From NCBI GenBank assembly GCA_900109895.1, contig FOBR01000032.1, forward strand, positions 1 through 33,084: a stretch of 33,084 nt of DNA, given 5' to 3'. The DNA comes from a bacterium A37T11. GTDB taxonomy: Bacteria; Bacteroidota; Bacteroidia; Sphingobacteriales; Sphingobacteriaceae. The notes under the pieces are model-generated. The model was given only the letters and a program-made list of their open reading frames with translations, had not been told where the DNA came from and made no database searches. Positions 8,691 through 16,171 of this stretch are shown here, in pieces (the first letter of the stretch is position 1; each line of letters begins with the position of its first letter). Position numbers and translations under genes: made by a program.

Positions 8691-8741
8691 GTGCGACAAC
8701 TTTTGTCGCATGATGTCGCAATTAGTCGCAGTGTGTCGCAC
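8691..8741 (+). promoter_or_regulatory. Four GTCGCA boxes at exact 10-bp spacing plus one inverted copy
   Basis: GTCGCA occurs at 8705, 8715, 8725 and 8735, one helical turn apart, and its inverse TGCGAC at 8692-8697. TGCGACAA (8692-8699) forms an inverted repeat with TTGTCGCA (8703-8710), and GTGCGACA (8691-8698) also pairs with TGTCGCAC (8734-8741). The array ends 1 bp before the -33 candidate of the next gene, the position of an activator or repressor site. Confidence 0.7.
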
Positions 8742-8742
8742 G

Positions 8743-8775
8743 TTTAGCATTTTTATAAATGCCTGTTTACTATTG
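8743..8775 (+). promoter_or_regulatory. Likely promoter of the membrane protein/hydrolase genes
   Basis: TTTA at 8743-8746, a 21-nt spacer and TACTATTG at 8768-8775 fit the TTTG-N-TAnnTTTG pattern with one mismatch in each box. Start would be near 8782, giving a leader of about 36 nt to the ATG at 8818. Confidence 0.5.
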
Positions 8776-8817
8776 CATCGGACATGGAAATACCTCCTAT
8801 CCTAAAAAGAAAAGAAA

Positions 8818-9255
8818 ATGAAAACATTTAACGAACAACATCTGCTGCCCGATCCGGAACGACTGCGGCAGCTGAACAAGGAACTGCGCTGGATGCGCTT
8901 TTGGAATTGGGTGGGATGGCCGCGGCTGATGGCTGCTGGTCAACTAGTGGTTTTATGGGGCTTGTTCTTATGGGGTGGGCCACTGATCCGGTGGTTTGAC
9001 CCCACTGCAGGGGTTATTGATGCTGGCACATTGTCGGCGGTCATGTTGTCCATGCTCATCGTTGATAGCTGTGCGCTGTCAGCATGGGGCATTGTAAGAT
9101 TGATCCGGGAGGGCCTGACAGGTTTCTACCAATGGGATAATGAACAAGCGGATGTCATTAATAAATTACCAGTATGTTTAGCAGCAAAAATAGTATCGGG
9201 GATCTTTTTTGGATTGGTTTTGTTATCTGTGGGATTATTCTGGGCTTTGGTTTAA
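8818..9255 (+). CDS. Small three-TM membrane protein, unknown function (holin-like layout)
   Basis: 145 residues: a charged cytoplasmic-type N-terminus (1-35), then hydrophobic segments at about 37-55 (LMAAGQLVVLWGLFLWGG), 70-92 and 120-144 (LAAKIVSGIFFGLVLLSVGL). I do not recognise a named family. The gene overlaps the next one, a membrane-anchored hydrolase, by 82 nt in a different frame, which indicates tight co-expression. A small three-TM protein directly before a peptidoglycan hydrolase is the layout of a class I holin; it could equally be an accessory membrane protein. No holin function is proven by sequence. Confidence 0.65.
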   Translation: MKTFNEQHLLPDPERLRQLNKELRWMRFWNWVGWPRLMAAGQLVVLWGLFLWGGPLIRWFDPTAGVIDAGTLSAVMLSMLIVDSCALSAWGIVRLIREGLTGFYQWDNEQADVINKLPVCLAAKIVSGIFFGLVLLSVGLFWALV

Positions 9256-9854
9256 AATATACTGAAAAGTACCAGTCCAATGGATTAAGGACCAGTATAG
9301 TATCTGACAAGCGCCAAACTCTACACCGCATCTACACCGCCGAAATAGGCGTGAGGGAGCCAACGGGCAGGAATGACGGTATTCGGGTGCAGGAATATCT
9401 GCAGGAAGTTGGCTTAAAAGGCAATTACTCGTATTGTGCCGCCTTTGTGTCGTATACGTTTTCGCAAGCAGGAATGGCTGAACCAAGGACGGCATGGAGC
9501 CCGGCTTTGTTTCCGGATAAACGGGTTGTTTGGGAAAGAGGTGAAAAGACTAACGTCATGCCGGGTAGTGGGATGCTTCGACTAGCACCGCTTGCTCAGA
9601 AAAACGTAAAAATGGGCGATGTATTTGGTTTGTATTTCTCTGAATTAAAACGAATTGCTCATTGTGGTTTTGTGGATCAATGGGATGGTACATGGTGTAT
9701 TACCGTTGAAGCCAATACCAACAGTGTTGGTGCTGTGATAAGCGAAAACGACTTAGGTAATCCAATAAGAGCCGGCCCAGGTGAAGGTGTTTACCGGAAA
9801 AAACGCCTGGTAAGGACGATTTATAAAGTCGCCGATTGGATGTCCATTAAATAA
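9174..9854 (+). CDS. Membrane-anchored CHAP/NlpC-P60-like cell-wall hydrolase
   Basis: 226 residues. An N-terminal signal anchor (about 11-27, LFWIGFVICGIILGFGL) is followed by a papain-fold amidase/peptidase domain: catalytic Cys88 in YSYCAAFVSYTF, His163 in RIAHCGFV and a polar third residue, Glu179 or Asn181, in VEANTNSVG. The spacing and order C-H-N/E fit CHAP-like peptidoglycan hydrolases. The start at 9174 lies inside the upstream gene; the next in-frame Met (residue 101) falls after the catalytic Cys, so the overlapping start is needed. The N-terminal helix without an obvious cleavage site recalls signal-anchor endolysins. It may cut peptidoglycan cross-links or stem peptides; the bond is not predictable. 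Confidence 0.75.
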   Translation: MFSSKNSIGDLFWIGFVICGIILGFGLKYTEKYQSNGLRTSIVSDKRQTLHRIYTAEIGVREPTGRNDGIRVQEYLQEVGLKGNYSYCAAFVSYTFSQAGMAEPRTAWSPALFPDKRVVWERGEKTNVMPGSGMLRLAPLAQKNVKMGDVFGLYFSELKRIAHCGFVDQWDGTWCITVEANTNSVGAVISENDLGNPIRAGPGEGVYRKKRLVRTIYKVADWMSIK

Positions 9855-9873
9855 AAATAGGAGTAAAAATAAC

Positions 9874-10506
9874 ATGAGAAAGAACAAAGTAGTAAGTAAC
9901 TACGAACGATTAAATGATCACGAACTGGCTACCCTGGCAGGTGGGGTGATCCTGGGGTTGGATGGAAATACCAACTTGCCTGCCCCGGTACCAGCACTGG
10001 CAGATTTTACAACGTTAGTTGATGACTATCGGGCCAAATTGGAAGTGGCTAATAAAAGGGGAAGTGCGCTGGAGATCAGCCTGAAGAAAGAGGCGCGGGA
10101 AAATCTGCTGGAGGCGCTGATGCAACTGTCCAATTACGTGAATAACACGGCAAAGGGGAATGCGCCCATCCTTTACAGCTCTGGGCTGAAGCTGAATGAA
10201 CAACCCCAAAGCATTCCGGTACCCGGTGTCAGTACGCGCCTTCGCCTGAGAGATGGTCAGCAAAGCGGGTATATGAACTTTGGTTTTGACCCAGTCAAAT
10301 ATGCGACCGAATATGAATACACGGTAGCCCATGAACGGAATGAGGAAGGTCAGCTTATCTGGGGCGACATTATCCGCACTACCTCATCCAGGGGCAACTT
10401 CATTAACCCGGTAATCCCTGGCCAGGTCTATTACGTGCGCCTCCGTGCCCGGAATGGCAAGGGTACCGGAGACTGGAGTGAAACGGTCTCGTTGATGGCC
10501 AGGTAA
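9874..10506 (+). CDS. Fibronectin type III-like domain protein, unknown role
   Basis: 210 residues. An N-terminal region (1-40) ends with GLDGNTNLPAPVPALADF, a helical region spans about 40-95, and an Fn3-like beta-sandwich spans about 125-208 (MNFGFDPVKYATEYEYTV ... VYYVRLRARNGKGTGDWSE). I recall similar Bacteroidota proteins with a GN-x-x-FP-x-P-x-P-x-L segment, all of unknown function. There is no Sec signal peptide. Residues 13-24 (LNDHELATLAGG) happen to match the double-glycine leader pattern LxxxELxxLxGG. It follows the hydrolase gene after 19 nt, so probably belongs to the same operon, and precedes a pair of hairpins. Confidence 0.65.
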   Translation: MRKNKVVSNYERLNDHELATLAGGVILGLDGNTNLPAPVPALADFTTLVDDYRAKLEVANKRGSALEISLKKEARENLLEALMQLSNYVNNTAKGNAPILYSSGLKLNEQPQSIPVPGVSTRLRLRDGQQSGYMNFGFDPVKYATEYEYTVAHERNEEGQLIWGDIIRTTSSRGNFINPVIPGQVYYVRLRARNGKGTGDWSETVSLMAR

Positions 10507-10514
10507 TAAAAGTT

Positions 10515-10584
10515 AAAATGAGGACTTTGGGGGTGGGGACCTTGGCTGCGGAGCAGGCTCGGCCCCGGACCAAAGTCCCATTTA
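10515..10584. repeat. 70-bp hairpin repeat, copy 1
   Basis: Arms AAAATGAGGACTTTGG (10515-10530) and CCAAAGTCCCATTT (10570-10583) pair almost completely. Inside, GGGG pairs with CCCC and CTGC-GGA-GCAG can form a terminal loop. It lies 9 nt after the Fn3 gene stop. A termination or mRNA-end function is possible, but the T-run is short. Confidence 0.75.
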
Positions 10585-10599
10585 AAACTAACAACTCAT

Positions 10600-10669
10600 A
10601 AAATGTGGGCTTTGAGGATGGGGACCTTGGCTGCGGAGCAGGCTCGGCCCCGGACCAAAGTCCCATTTT
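10600..10669. repeat. 70-bp hairpin repeat, copy 2
   Basis: Same element 85 bp further on. The 50-bp right part (10619-10668) is identical to 10534-10583; differences are confined to the left arm (TGTGGGCTTTGAGGA in place of TGAGGACTTTGGGGG), which weakens its pairing. It ends about 40 nt before the lipoprotein gene at 10709. Confidence 0.75.
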
Positions 10670-10708
10670 ATATCAAAATAAAAAATTAATCATTTAATAA
10701 ACAATAAC

Positions 10709-11212
10709 ATGAAACAAATTACAGCCCTCATTATATTCATAACAATAAACGCGTGTTCGGTTTTTAAACACAAAACCGAAAGCACCACCAGTGAAAAAGA
10801 ATTAACCATCCACACATTCAATCAAAAGGACAGTTTACAGTTAAGAGAGGAGGTCCAGCATATTCGTTTGCTGTCTGATGATCAGTTGGAGCTCACCGAG
10901 ATCATCCCCGCCGGAACATTTGTTTACCATCCTGATTCCGGTTTTGCAGGGGCAGCTACTCGTGTGCGGATGTATCGCCAGCATCAGCAGCGATCCATAG
11001 ACCAGGATACTTCAACCCTGAGCTTAACAGCCATTAATAACCGGGTAGGGGTTGACAGCAATGTTCACCAGCAGGAGAAGCGACAGGTTGCAGCTACAAA
11101 AAAGTCAAAAACACGGGTAATTTGGGTCTATCTGGTAGGAGCAATAGGGGTGATAGGTGTGGTATTAAATAAGTTCATCAGACAAACAAATATACCGAAC
11201 AAAGGTACCTGA
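10709..11212 (+). CDS. Lipoprotein with C-terminal TM helix (unimolecular-spanin-like)
   Basis: 167 residues. The N-terminus MKQITALIIFITINAC ends in a lipoprotein signal with Cys16 (+2 Ser, compatible with outer-membrane sorting). Residues 17-136 are hydrophilic with many charged and Gln-rich stretches. Residues 137-156 (VIWVYLVGAIGVIGVVLNKF) form a TM helix near the end. A protein tethered to the outer membrane by lipid and to the inner membrane by a C-terminal helix is the layout of phage unimolecular spanins such as T1 gp11. The basic segment KKSKTR before the helix would then be periplasmic, which goes against the positive-inside rule, so the assignment is tentative. I recognise no named family. 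Confidence 0.55.
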   Translation: MKQITALIIFITINACSVFKHKTESTTSEKELTIHTFNQKDSLQLREEVQHIRLLSDDQLELTEIIPAGTFVYHPDSGFAGAATRVRMYRQHQQRSIDQDTSTLSLTAINNRVGVDSNVHQQEKRQVAATKKSKTRVIWVYLVGAIGVIGVVLNKFIRQTNIPNKGT

Positions 11213-11398
11213 AAAGGGGGGGTGTTACATGAAAAAATGCTTTTTGCTTAATTTTTAAAAAAAATATACATTATATATAAAATTTTGTAGTCTAAAAATT
11301 CAAATTTTTACGTATTTTCACGTATTTTAAGCATAAATACATTAATTAGGATAGAATATTTGAAAATTATTAACCAAAAAAAATAAAATAATTCTTTT

Positions 11399-11434
11399 TT
11401 TGTATTCAAAATATACATATAATTGCATACTAAA
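11399..11434 (+). promoter_or_regulatory. Promoter/operator candidate of the SusCD-lyase operon
   Basis: TATAATTG at 11418-11425 is a one-mismatch -7 box. It overlaps ATTGCATACTAA (11422-11433), and a second similar palindrome TTTGTATTCAAA lies at 11399-11410. The 17-mer TATAATTGCATACTAAA (11418-11434) recurs in variant form at 19665 and, on the minus strand, at 21729-21713. The only upstream TTTG is 15 nt away, too close for a standard -33. The rest of 11213-11473 is AT-rich and holds no gene. Confidence 0.5.
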
Positions 11435-11473
11435 TTAAAAGTTGGTTATTAATTGTTGTTAAATAGAAAATAA

Positions 11474-14400
11474 ATGAATGCCAATCTAAACAAAATGAAT
11501 AAGGTCATTATTAGCAAGTCATGGATCTTTGCTATAATGTGTTTTCTGCTGGCAAAAAGCGTGTGGGCAAATCCAGCGACGTTTGGTCCGATAAAAGGCG
11601 TAATTAAAGACGAACGAGGGCAGGTACTTAAAGGAGTAGAGGTGCGTAATTTGAATACTGGCGCAATGACTACTTCTGGATCTGATGGCTTATTTCAGAT
11701 TGCTGCAGAACCAACAGACAGCATACAATTTCACAGCATAGGCTATAAGCAACTGGTCGTGCCAGCTTCAGTAATTAAGGTAGTAATCCTGACGGCCGAA
11801 GTCAGTGTGCTGGATGAAGTGGTGGTGGTGGGTTACGGAGCGCAAAAGAAGCAAAACCTGACCGGATCAGTGTCAAGTGTAAGTTTTGACGAAGCTACTA
11901 CCAGTAGGCCTACCATGAATTTAGCTTCGACGTTGGTGGGGATGAGTTCTGGCTTAAATATATCTCAAACTGCTGCAACGCCGGGGGGAGAGGGATATAC
12001 AATCTTGGTAAGGGGTCAAGGCACCATGAATGATTCTTCACCTTTAGTCATCATTGATGGTGTCCCCGGGGCCCTGAATGATGTAAATCCAGAAGATGTA
12101 TCCAGTATAAGCGTACTTAAAGATGCTTCTTCAGCCGCTATTTATGGATCGAGGGCTGCGAATGGAGTCATCCTGGTCACGACAAAAAGAGGGCATAAAG
12201 GTGATAAATACACCTTTTCTTATAATGGTTATGTAGGAGCTGAGTCTGCAGCAAAAACGATTGATTACATTTCAGATATGGCTACACATATGGAAATGGT
12301 CAATGAAGCAGAAGGAAGAGAAAAATATGCTACTGAATTGATTGAAAAATGGCGTACAGAATCAGCAGCGGGTAATCCTTTATACCCTAATACGGATTGG
12401 TACAAAGAAATGCTGCATAGTTCTACGCTTACTGAACACAACTTATCTGTTAGTGGGGGAGGAAAAAACAGTAACCTGGCCCTATCATTGGGGTACCTCA
12501 ATAATCAGGGCATCATTGATAATTCCGGGTATAAGCGATATAACTTTCGGGTGAATGCGGATGTTAAAATAAAGGATTTTTTAACCATAGGTGGTAATAT
12601 ATTTGGTAATTGGTCTGACCGTAAACCCATTGATGTTTCTACTTTTTTTTCAAGCATTCGTAATACAACCCCTGGAGTGATACCGCAGTATGACGACGGC
12701 AGGTATGGAGGCGAGATGTTTGAAGGATTACCGGCAGGATCTAACCCGAAAGCCTATATAGACAACATTAGAGGAAATACAGAACGGCAAAAGTTGGGTA
12801 TGAAATTTTATGGTATTGTTAACATTTTAAAAAATCTGGAATGGGAAAGTAGTTTTGGCTTTAATTACAACAATAACCGTAATTGGCAATATGTAAACCC
12901 CTATTCCCTCTGGAATTTTCAAACCAATTATCAATACCCGCTTACACCCAGTGTGGATGAATTAACCAACCTTAGCCGCCGGGATTATTCAACAGTGATC
13001 AATTCGCTGCTTCGGTATAACCTAACAGTGGCCAATAGCCACCATATTGGTGCAATGGTAGGATTTGATCAGCAATATAACCGTATGGATACCTTTGACG
13101 CCACCAAAAATGATATATTAGGCGATGATGCGATATACATTTTAGATGCAGGGGCCAATATGGAGTCCATTAATGGCTCAGGAACGGATGATGCTTTGCG
13201 TTCTGTTTTCGGAAGAGTAACCTATGATTATAAACAAAAGTATTTATTGGAAGCGGATGCACGCTACGATGGGTCATCACGCTTTTCCAAAGAAAACAGG
13301 TGGGGATTCTTTCCTTCTTTTTCAGCCGGTTGGAGGGTTTCGGAAGAGTCTTTTGCAAAACCTTTAAAGTCCGTATTTGATGATCTTAAACTTAGGGGTT
13401 CTTGGGGTAAATTAGGTAACAATCGCATTGGTGATTATACCTACCAGGTTGTTTATGGATCCTATCTTTATCCATTTGGGGGGCAACTGCAACAGGGCGT
13501 AGGTGCTACTGAAATTGCCAATAACAATATTAAATGGGAGACGACTACAATCAGCAATATTGGGTTAGACGCAGTGATGTGGCATAATAAGTTAACCTTT
13601 AGCGCTGAGTATTATAACAAAAAAACAACCGACATTTTGGCAAAAATACCTGTTCCTCTTGTTTTGGGTAATTTTTCTCCTCCTTGGCAAAATATCGCTG
13701 CCATGCGCAACAGTGGATTTGAATTTCAACTTGGATATAAAGGCAATGCCGGCAAAGAGTTTACCTATTATTTAGGAGGCAATTTGTCAACGGTAAACAA
13801 TAAGGTGCTTAAATTTAATGGTGATCAGTCGATTAGCGGTACCAATATTACCCAAGAGGGCAGCCCTTACAATAGTTTTTATGTGTTGCAGTTTGACCAT
13901 ATTATTCAGGATGATGCTGAGGTTAAACAGTTGCTGGCCGATGGTTATACATTTGGTTCTTATGTAGGCGGCACCCCCTCTGCTGGAGATATGCTATATA
14001 AAGATGTCAATGGCGATAAAGTATTTAATGAGAATGACCGTGTAGTGAAAGATTATTCTGCCCTTCCAAAATTTACTTATGGCATAAATCTTAGTGCCGC
14101 TTATAAAGGCTTTGACCTCAATGTGGTGGGTCAGGGTATAGGCGGAGTGAGACAGTACTGGGGAAATGATGGGTATAATACTTTTAATATTAACGAGGGC
14201 TTTTTGCAGCAGGCAAATATTCTGAATCGGTGGACTGAAGAAAATAAATCGACCAAATATCCCAGGTTACGTACATCCTCTTCTGCTCTTAATACGGCTT
14301 ACAGCGATTATTGGTTGTATAATACGGCTTATTTTCGTATTAAATCCATTCAACTCGGCTACGCGTTGCCAACAGCATTGTCTAATCGGTTTAAAGTAGA

Positions 14401-14533
14401 CAGACTGCGGATATATGCAAACCTGGAAAACTTTTTTACATTCACCAAATTTGATGGGTATAATCCGGAAAACACCAGTGTTTCTTATCCATTAATGAAA
14501 CAGTGGGTCTTGGGATTAAATATCACTTTATAG
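11474..14533 (+). CDS. SusC/RagA-family TonB-dependent transporter
   Basis: Outer-membrane importer of 1019 residues without an STN domain. Signal region 1-32 (an alternative start is Met8 at 11495); CarboxypepD_reg-like domain at about 39-112; clear TonB box DEVVVVGYG at 114-122; plug at about 128-240 with LKDASSAAIYGSRAANGVIL, the SusC signature; beta-barrel to the end (LKQW-type terminus MKQWVLGLNITL). The lack of STN and of a neighbouring FecI/FecR agrees with control by the nearby GntR protein instead. It leads the operon SusC-SusD-lyase and should import the oligosaccharide made or used by the lyase. Confidence 0.96.
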   Translation: MNANLNKMNKVIISKSWIFAIMCFLLAKSVWANPATFGPIKGVIKDERGQVLKGVEVRNLNTGAMTTSGSDGLFQIAAEPTDSIQFHSIGYKQLVVPASVIKVVILTAEVSVLDEVVVVGYGAQKKQNLTGSVSSVSFDEATTSRPTMNLASTLVGMSSGLNISQTAATPGGEGYTILVRGQGTMNDSSPLVIIDGVPGALNDVNPEDVSSISVLKDASSAAIYGSRAANGVILVTTKRGHKGDKYTFSYNGYVGAESAAKTIDYISDMATHMEMVNEAEGREKYATELIEKWRTESAAGNPLYPNTDWYKEMLHSSTLTEHNLSVSGGGKNSNLALSLGYLNNQGIIDNSGYKRYNFRVNADVKIKDFLTIGGNIFGNWSDRKPIDVSTFFSSIRNTTPGVIPQYDDGRYGGEMFEGLPAGSNPKAYIDNIRGNTERQKLGMKFYGIVNILKNLEWESSFGFNYNNNRNWQYVNPYSLWNFQTNYQYPLTPSVDELTNLSRRDYSTVINSLLRYNLTVANSHHIGAMVGFDQQYNRMDTFDATKNDILGDDAIYILDAGANMESINGSGTDDALRSVFGRVTYDYKQKYLLEADARYDGSSRFSKENRWGFFPSFSAGWRVSEESFAKPLKSVFDDLKLRGSWGKLGNNRIGDYTYQVVYGSYLYPFGGQLQQGVGATEIANNNIKWETTTISNIGLDAVMWHNKLTFSAEYYNKKTTDILAKIPVPLVLGNFSPPWQNIAAMRNSGFEFQLGYKGNAGKEFTYYLGGNLSTVNNKVLKFNGDQSISGTNITQEGSPYNSFYVLQFDHIIQDDAEVKQLLADGYTFGSYVGGTPSAGDMLYKDVNGDKVFNENDRVVKDYSALPKFTYGINLSAAYKGFDLNVVGQGIGGVRQYWGNDGYNTFNINEGFLQQANILNRWTEENKSTKYPRLRTSSSALNTAYSDYWLYNTAYFRIKSIQLGYALPTALSNRFKVDRLRIYANLENFFTFTKFDGYNPENTSVSYPLMKQWVLGLNITL

Positions 14534-14542
14534 CAGCAAGTC

Positions 14543-16156
14543 ATGGTAAGAAAAATTAAATATATATCGTTTTGTGTTCTTTCGCTAGCCTTGGTGGCAT
14601 CATGCAAAGATTATTTGGACCGCAATTCGCTGGTTGGATTATCAGAAGAAAGTTATTGGAATACGCAAGCAGACGCGATTACGGGTATTAATGCTGTTTA
14701 CGAAGCAAACAGGGAATTTACTAATAGTATCGTTGTATATGGGATGATGGATGATTTTACCGATATCTCTTATCAGTCTTGGGCTACAGGGTTAACTACG
14801 GGAACTTTTCCAGCCAATTCAACCTTTTATTCCTCTGAATGGGGTATTTTTTATAAAGGGATTTACCGAGCAAACACGGTTTTGGCAAATGTCCCTGCTA
14901 TAGAGATGGATGAAACCACAAAAGACCGGATACTTGGTGAAGCACGGTTTTTAAGAGGCTACTATTATTTTAAACTCTGGGATTACTTTGGTGGAATTCC
15001 TTTATACGATACACCAATGAATGTGACTGATGCGTATAAAGCCAGGGCGAGCGATCAGGAAGTTTATGATTTTATTGTAAACGATATGACCGAAGCTTAT
15101 GCAAAACTGCCAGGTTCGTATGATCAAAGCAATATTGGGAGAGCCACCAAGTGGGCGGCATTAGCAATGCGTGGCAAAGCACATCTTTGGGCGAAGGAAT
15201 ATGCTAAAGCTGCAGCCGATTTTAAAGAACTAATGGATAATAGTGACAGGGAATTACTCGATGATTACCATACCTTATTTCGGGTAGCCGGCAATAATAA
15301 TAGCGAAGTGATCTTTGATGTCCAATATGTGGAGGAAAAAGGATACGGTATTGCTACCGACCGCAATTATGGTAATGCCATGGGAGTTACGACCGGTTCT
15401 CAGCGTACTAGGCCTACCCCAAAACTGGTTAATTCATATGAAATGGCTGATGGTTCAGCATTTGACTTTAGCCATTTTAAGAATTCAAGTGGCGAAACGT
15501 TTAATCCAAATAATCCGAATGATTGGAATGATGAGGCTTCAGTCAGGGCGCTGTTTCAAAACAGGGATCCGCGTATGAATAAATCCATTGTAGTTCCTTG
15601 GTCTACTTTCGTGGGTAAAGAAAATGTAGAATACCTGTACCGCTTTCCTGTTGTTTCATCCGATGCGACTTCATATGTGCCAGTTTGGAAAAGTGGCAGT
15701 TATGCATGGCGTAAATTTGTTGAAACAGGGTCTGTTTATACTTTGCAGGATAATATGCCGCAAAACTTTCCATTAATTCGATTGGCTGATGTAATGCTGA
15801 TGTATGCTGAAGCACAAAATGAAGCCTTAGGTGCGCCTGATCAGCAGGTGTATGATGCAGTTAATAAGGTACGTGCACGGGCAAAGATGCCTGCTTTACC
15901 ATCAGGGTTAAGTCATGAACAAATGCGCGAAAAAATTCGTCAAGAGCGAATGATTGAGCTATGTGGTGAAGGAGAACGGTATTCAGACATCCGTCGTTGG
16001 GGCATTGCCAAAAGCGTGGTAGATGGAGTTTGGATGACCGAGTTTACAGGCGTACAGATCCGTCAGCGTGGCTTTCCGGATAACTATTATTTATGGCCAA
16101 TTCCACAGTCGGAGATAGACGTAAATCCAAAATTGGTTCAAAACCCAGGTTGGTAA
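14543..16156 (+). CDS. SusD/RagB-family nutrient-binding lipoprotein
   Basis: 537 residues, usual family length. Lipoprotein signal MVRKIKYISFCVLSLALVASC with Cys21 and a following Lys-Asp. SusD features include LGEARFLRGYYYFKLWDYFG near residue 135, LADVMLMYAEAQNE in the C-terminal half and the terminal QERMIELCGEGERYSDIRRW ... YYLWPIPQSEID. It begins 9 nt after the SusC stop, so the two are translated from one mRNA and should form the SusCD complex at the outer membrane. Confidence 0.96.
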   Translation: MVRKIKYISFCVLSLALVASCKDYLDRNSLVGLSEESYWNTQADAITGINAVYEANREFTNSIVVYGMMDDFTDISYQSWATGLTTGTFPANSTFYSSEWGIFYKGIYRANTVLANVPAIEMDETTKDRILGEARFLRGYYYFKLWDYFGGIPLYDTPMNVTDAYKARASDQEVYDFIVNDMTEAYAKLPGSYDQSNIGRATKWAALAMRGKAHLWAKEYAKAAADFKELMDNSDRELLDDYHTLFRVAGNNNSEVIFDVQYVEEKGYGIATDRNYGNAMGVTTGSQRTRPTPKLVNSYEMADGSAFDFSHFKNSSGETFNPNNPNDWNDEASVRALFQNRDPRMNKSIVVPWSTFVGKENVEYLYRFPVVSSDATSYVPVWKSGSYAWRKFVETGSVYTLQDNMPQNFPLIRLADVMLMYAEAQNEALGAPDQQVYDAVNKVRARAKMPALPSGLSHEQMREKIRQERMIELCGEGERYSDIRRWGIAKSVVDGVWMTEFTGVQIRQRGFPDNYYLWPIPQSEIDVNPKLVQNPGW

Positions 16157-16171
16157 TTAATTGATCAATTT

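Noticed and set aside
10403-10666. Minus-strand open frame with an internally repeated peptide
   Set aside because: It is produced by the two hairpin copies and the antisense of the Fn3 gene; no coding support.
7734-11212. Prophage or integrated element
   Set aside because: No integrase, structural phage gene, tRNA or clear attachment repeat is visible; only the lysis-like layout suggests phage ancestry.
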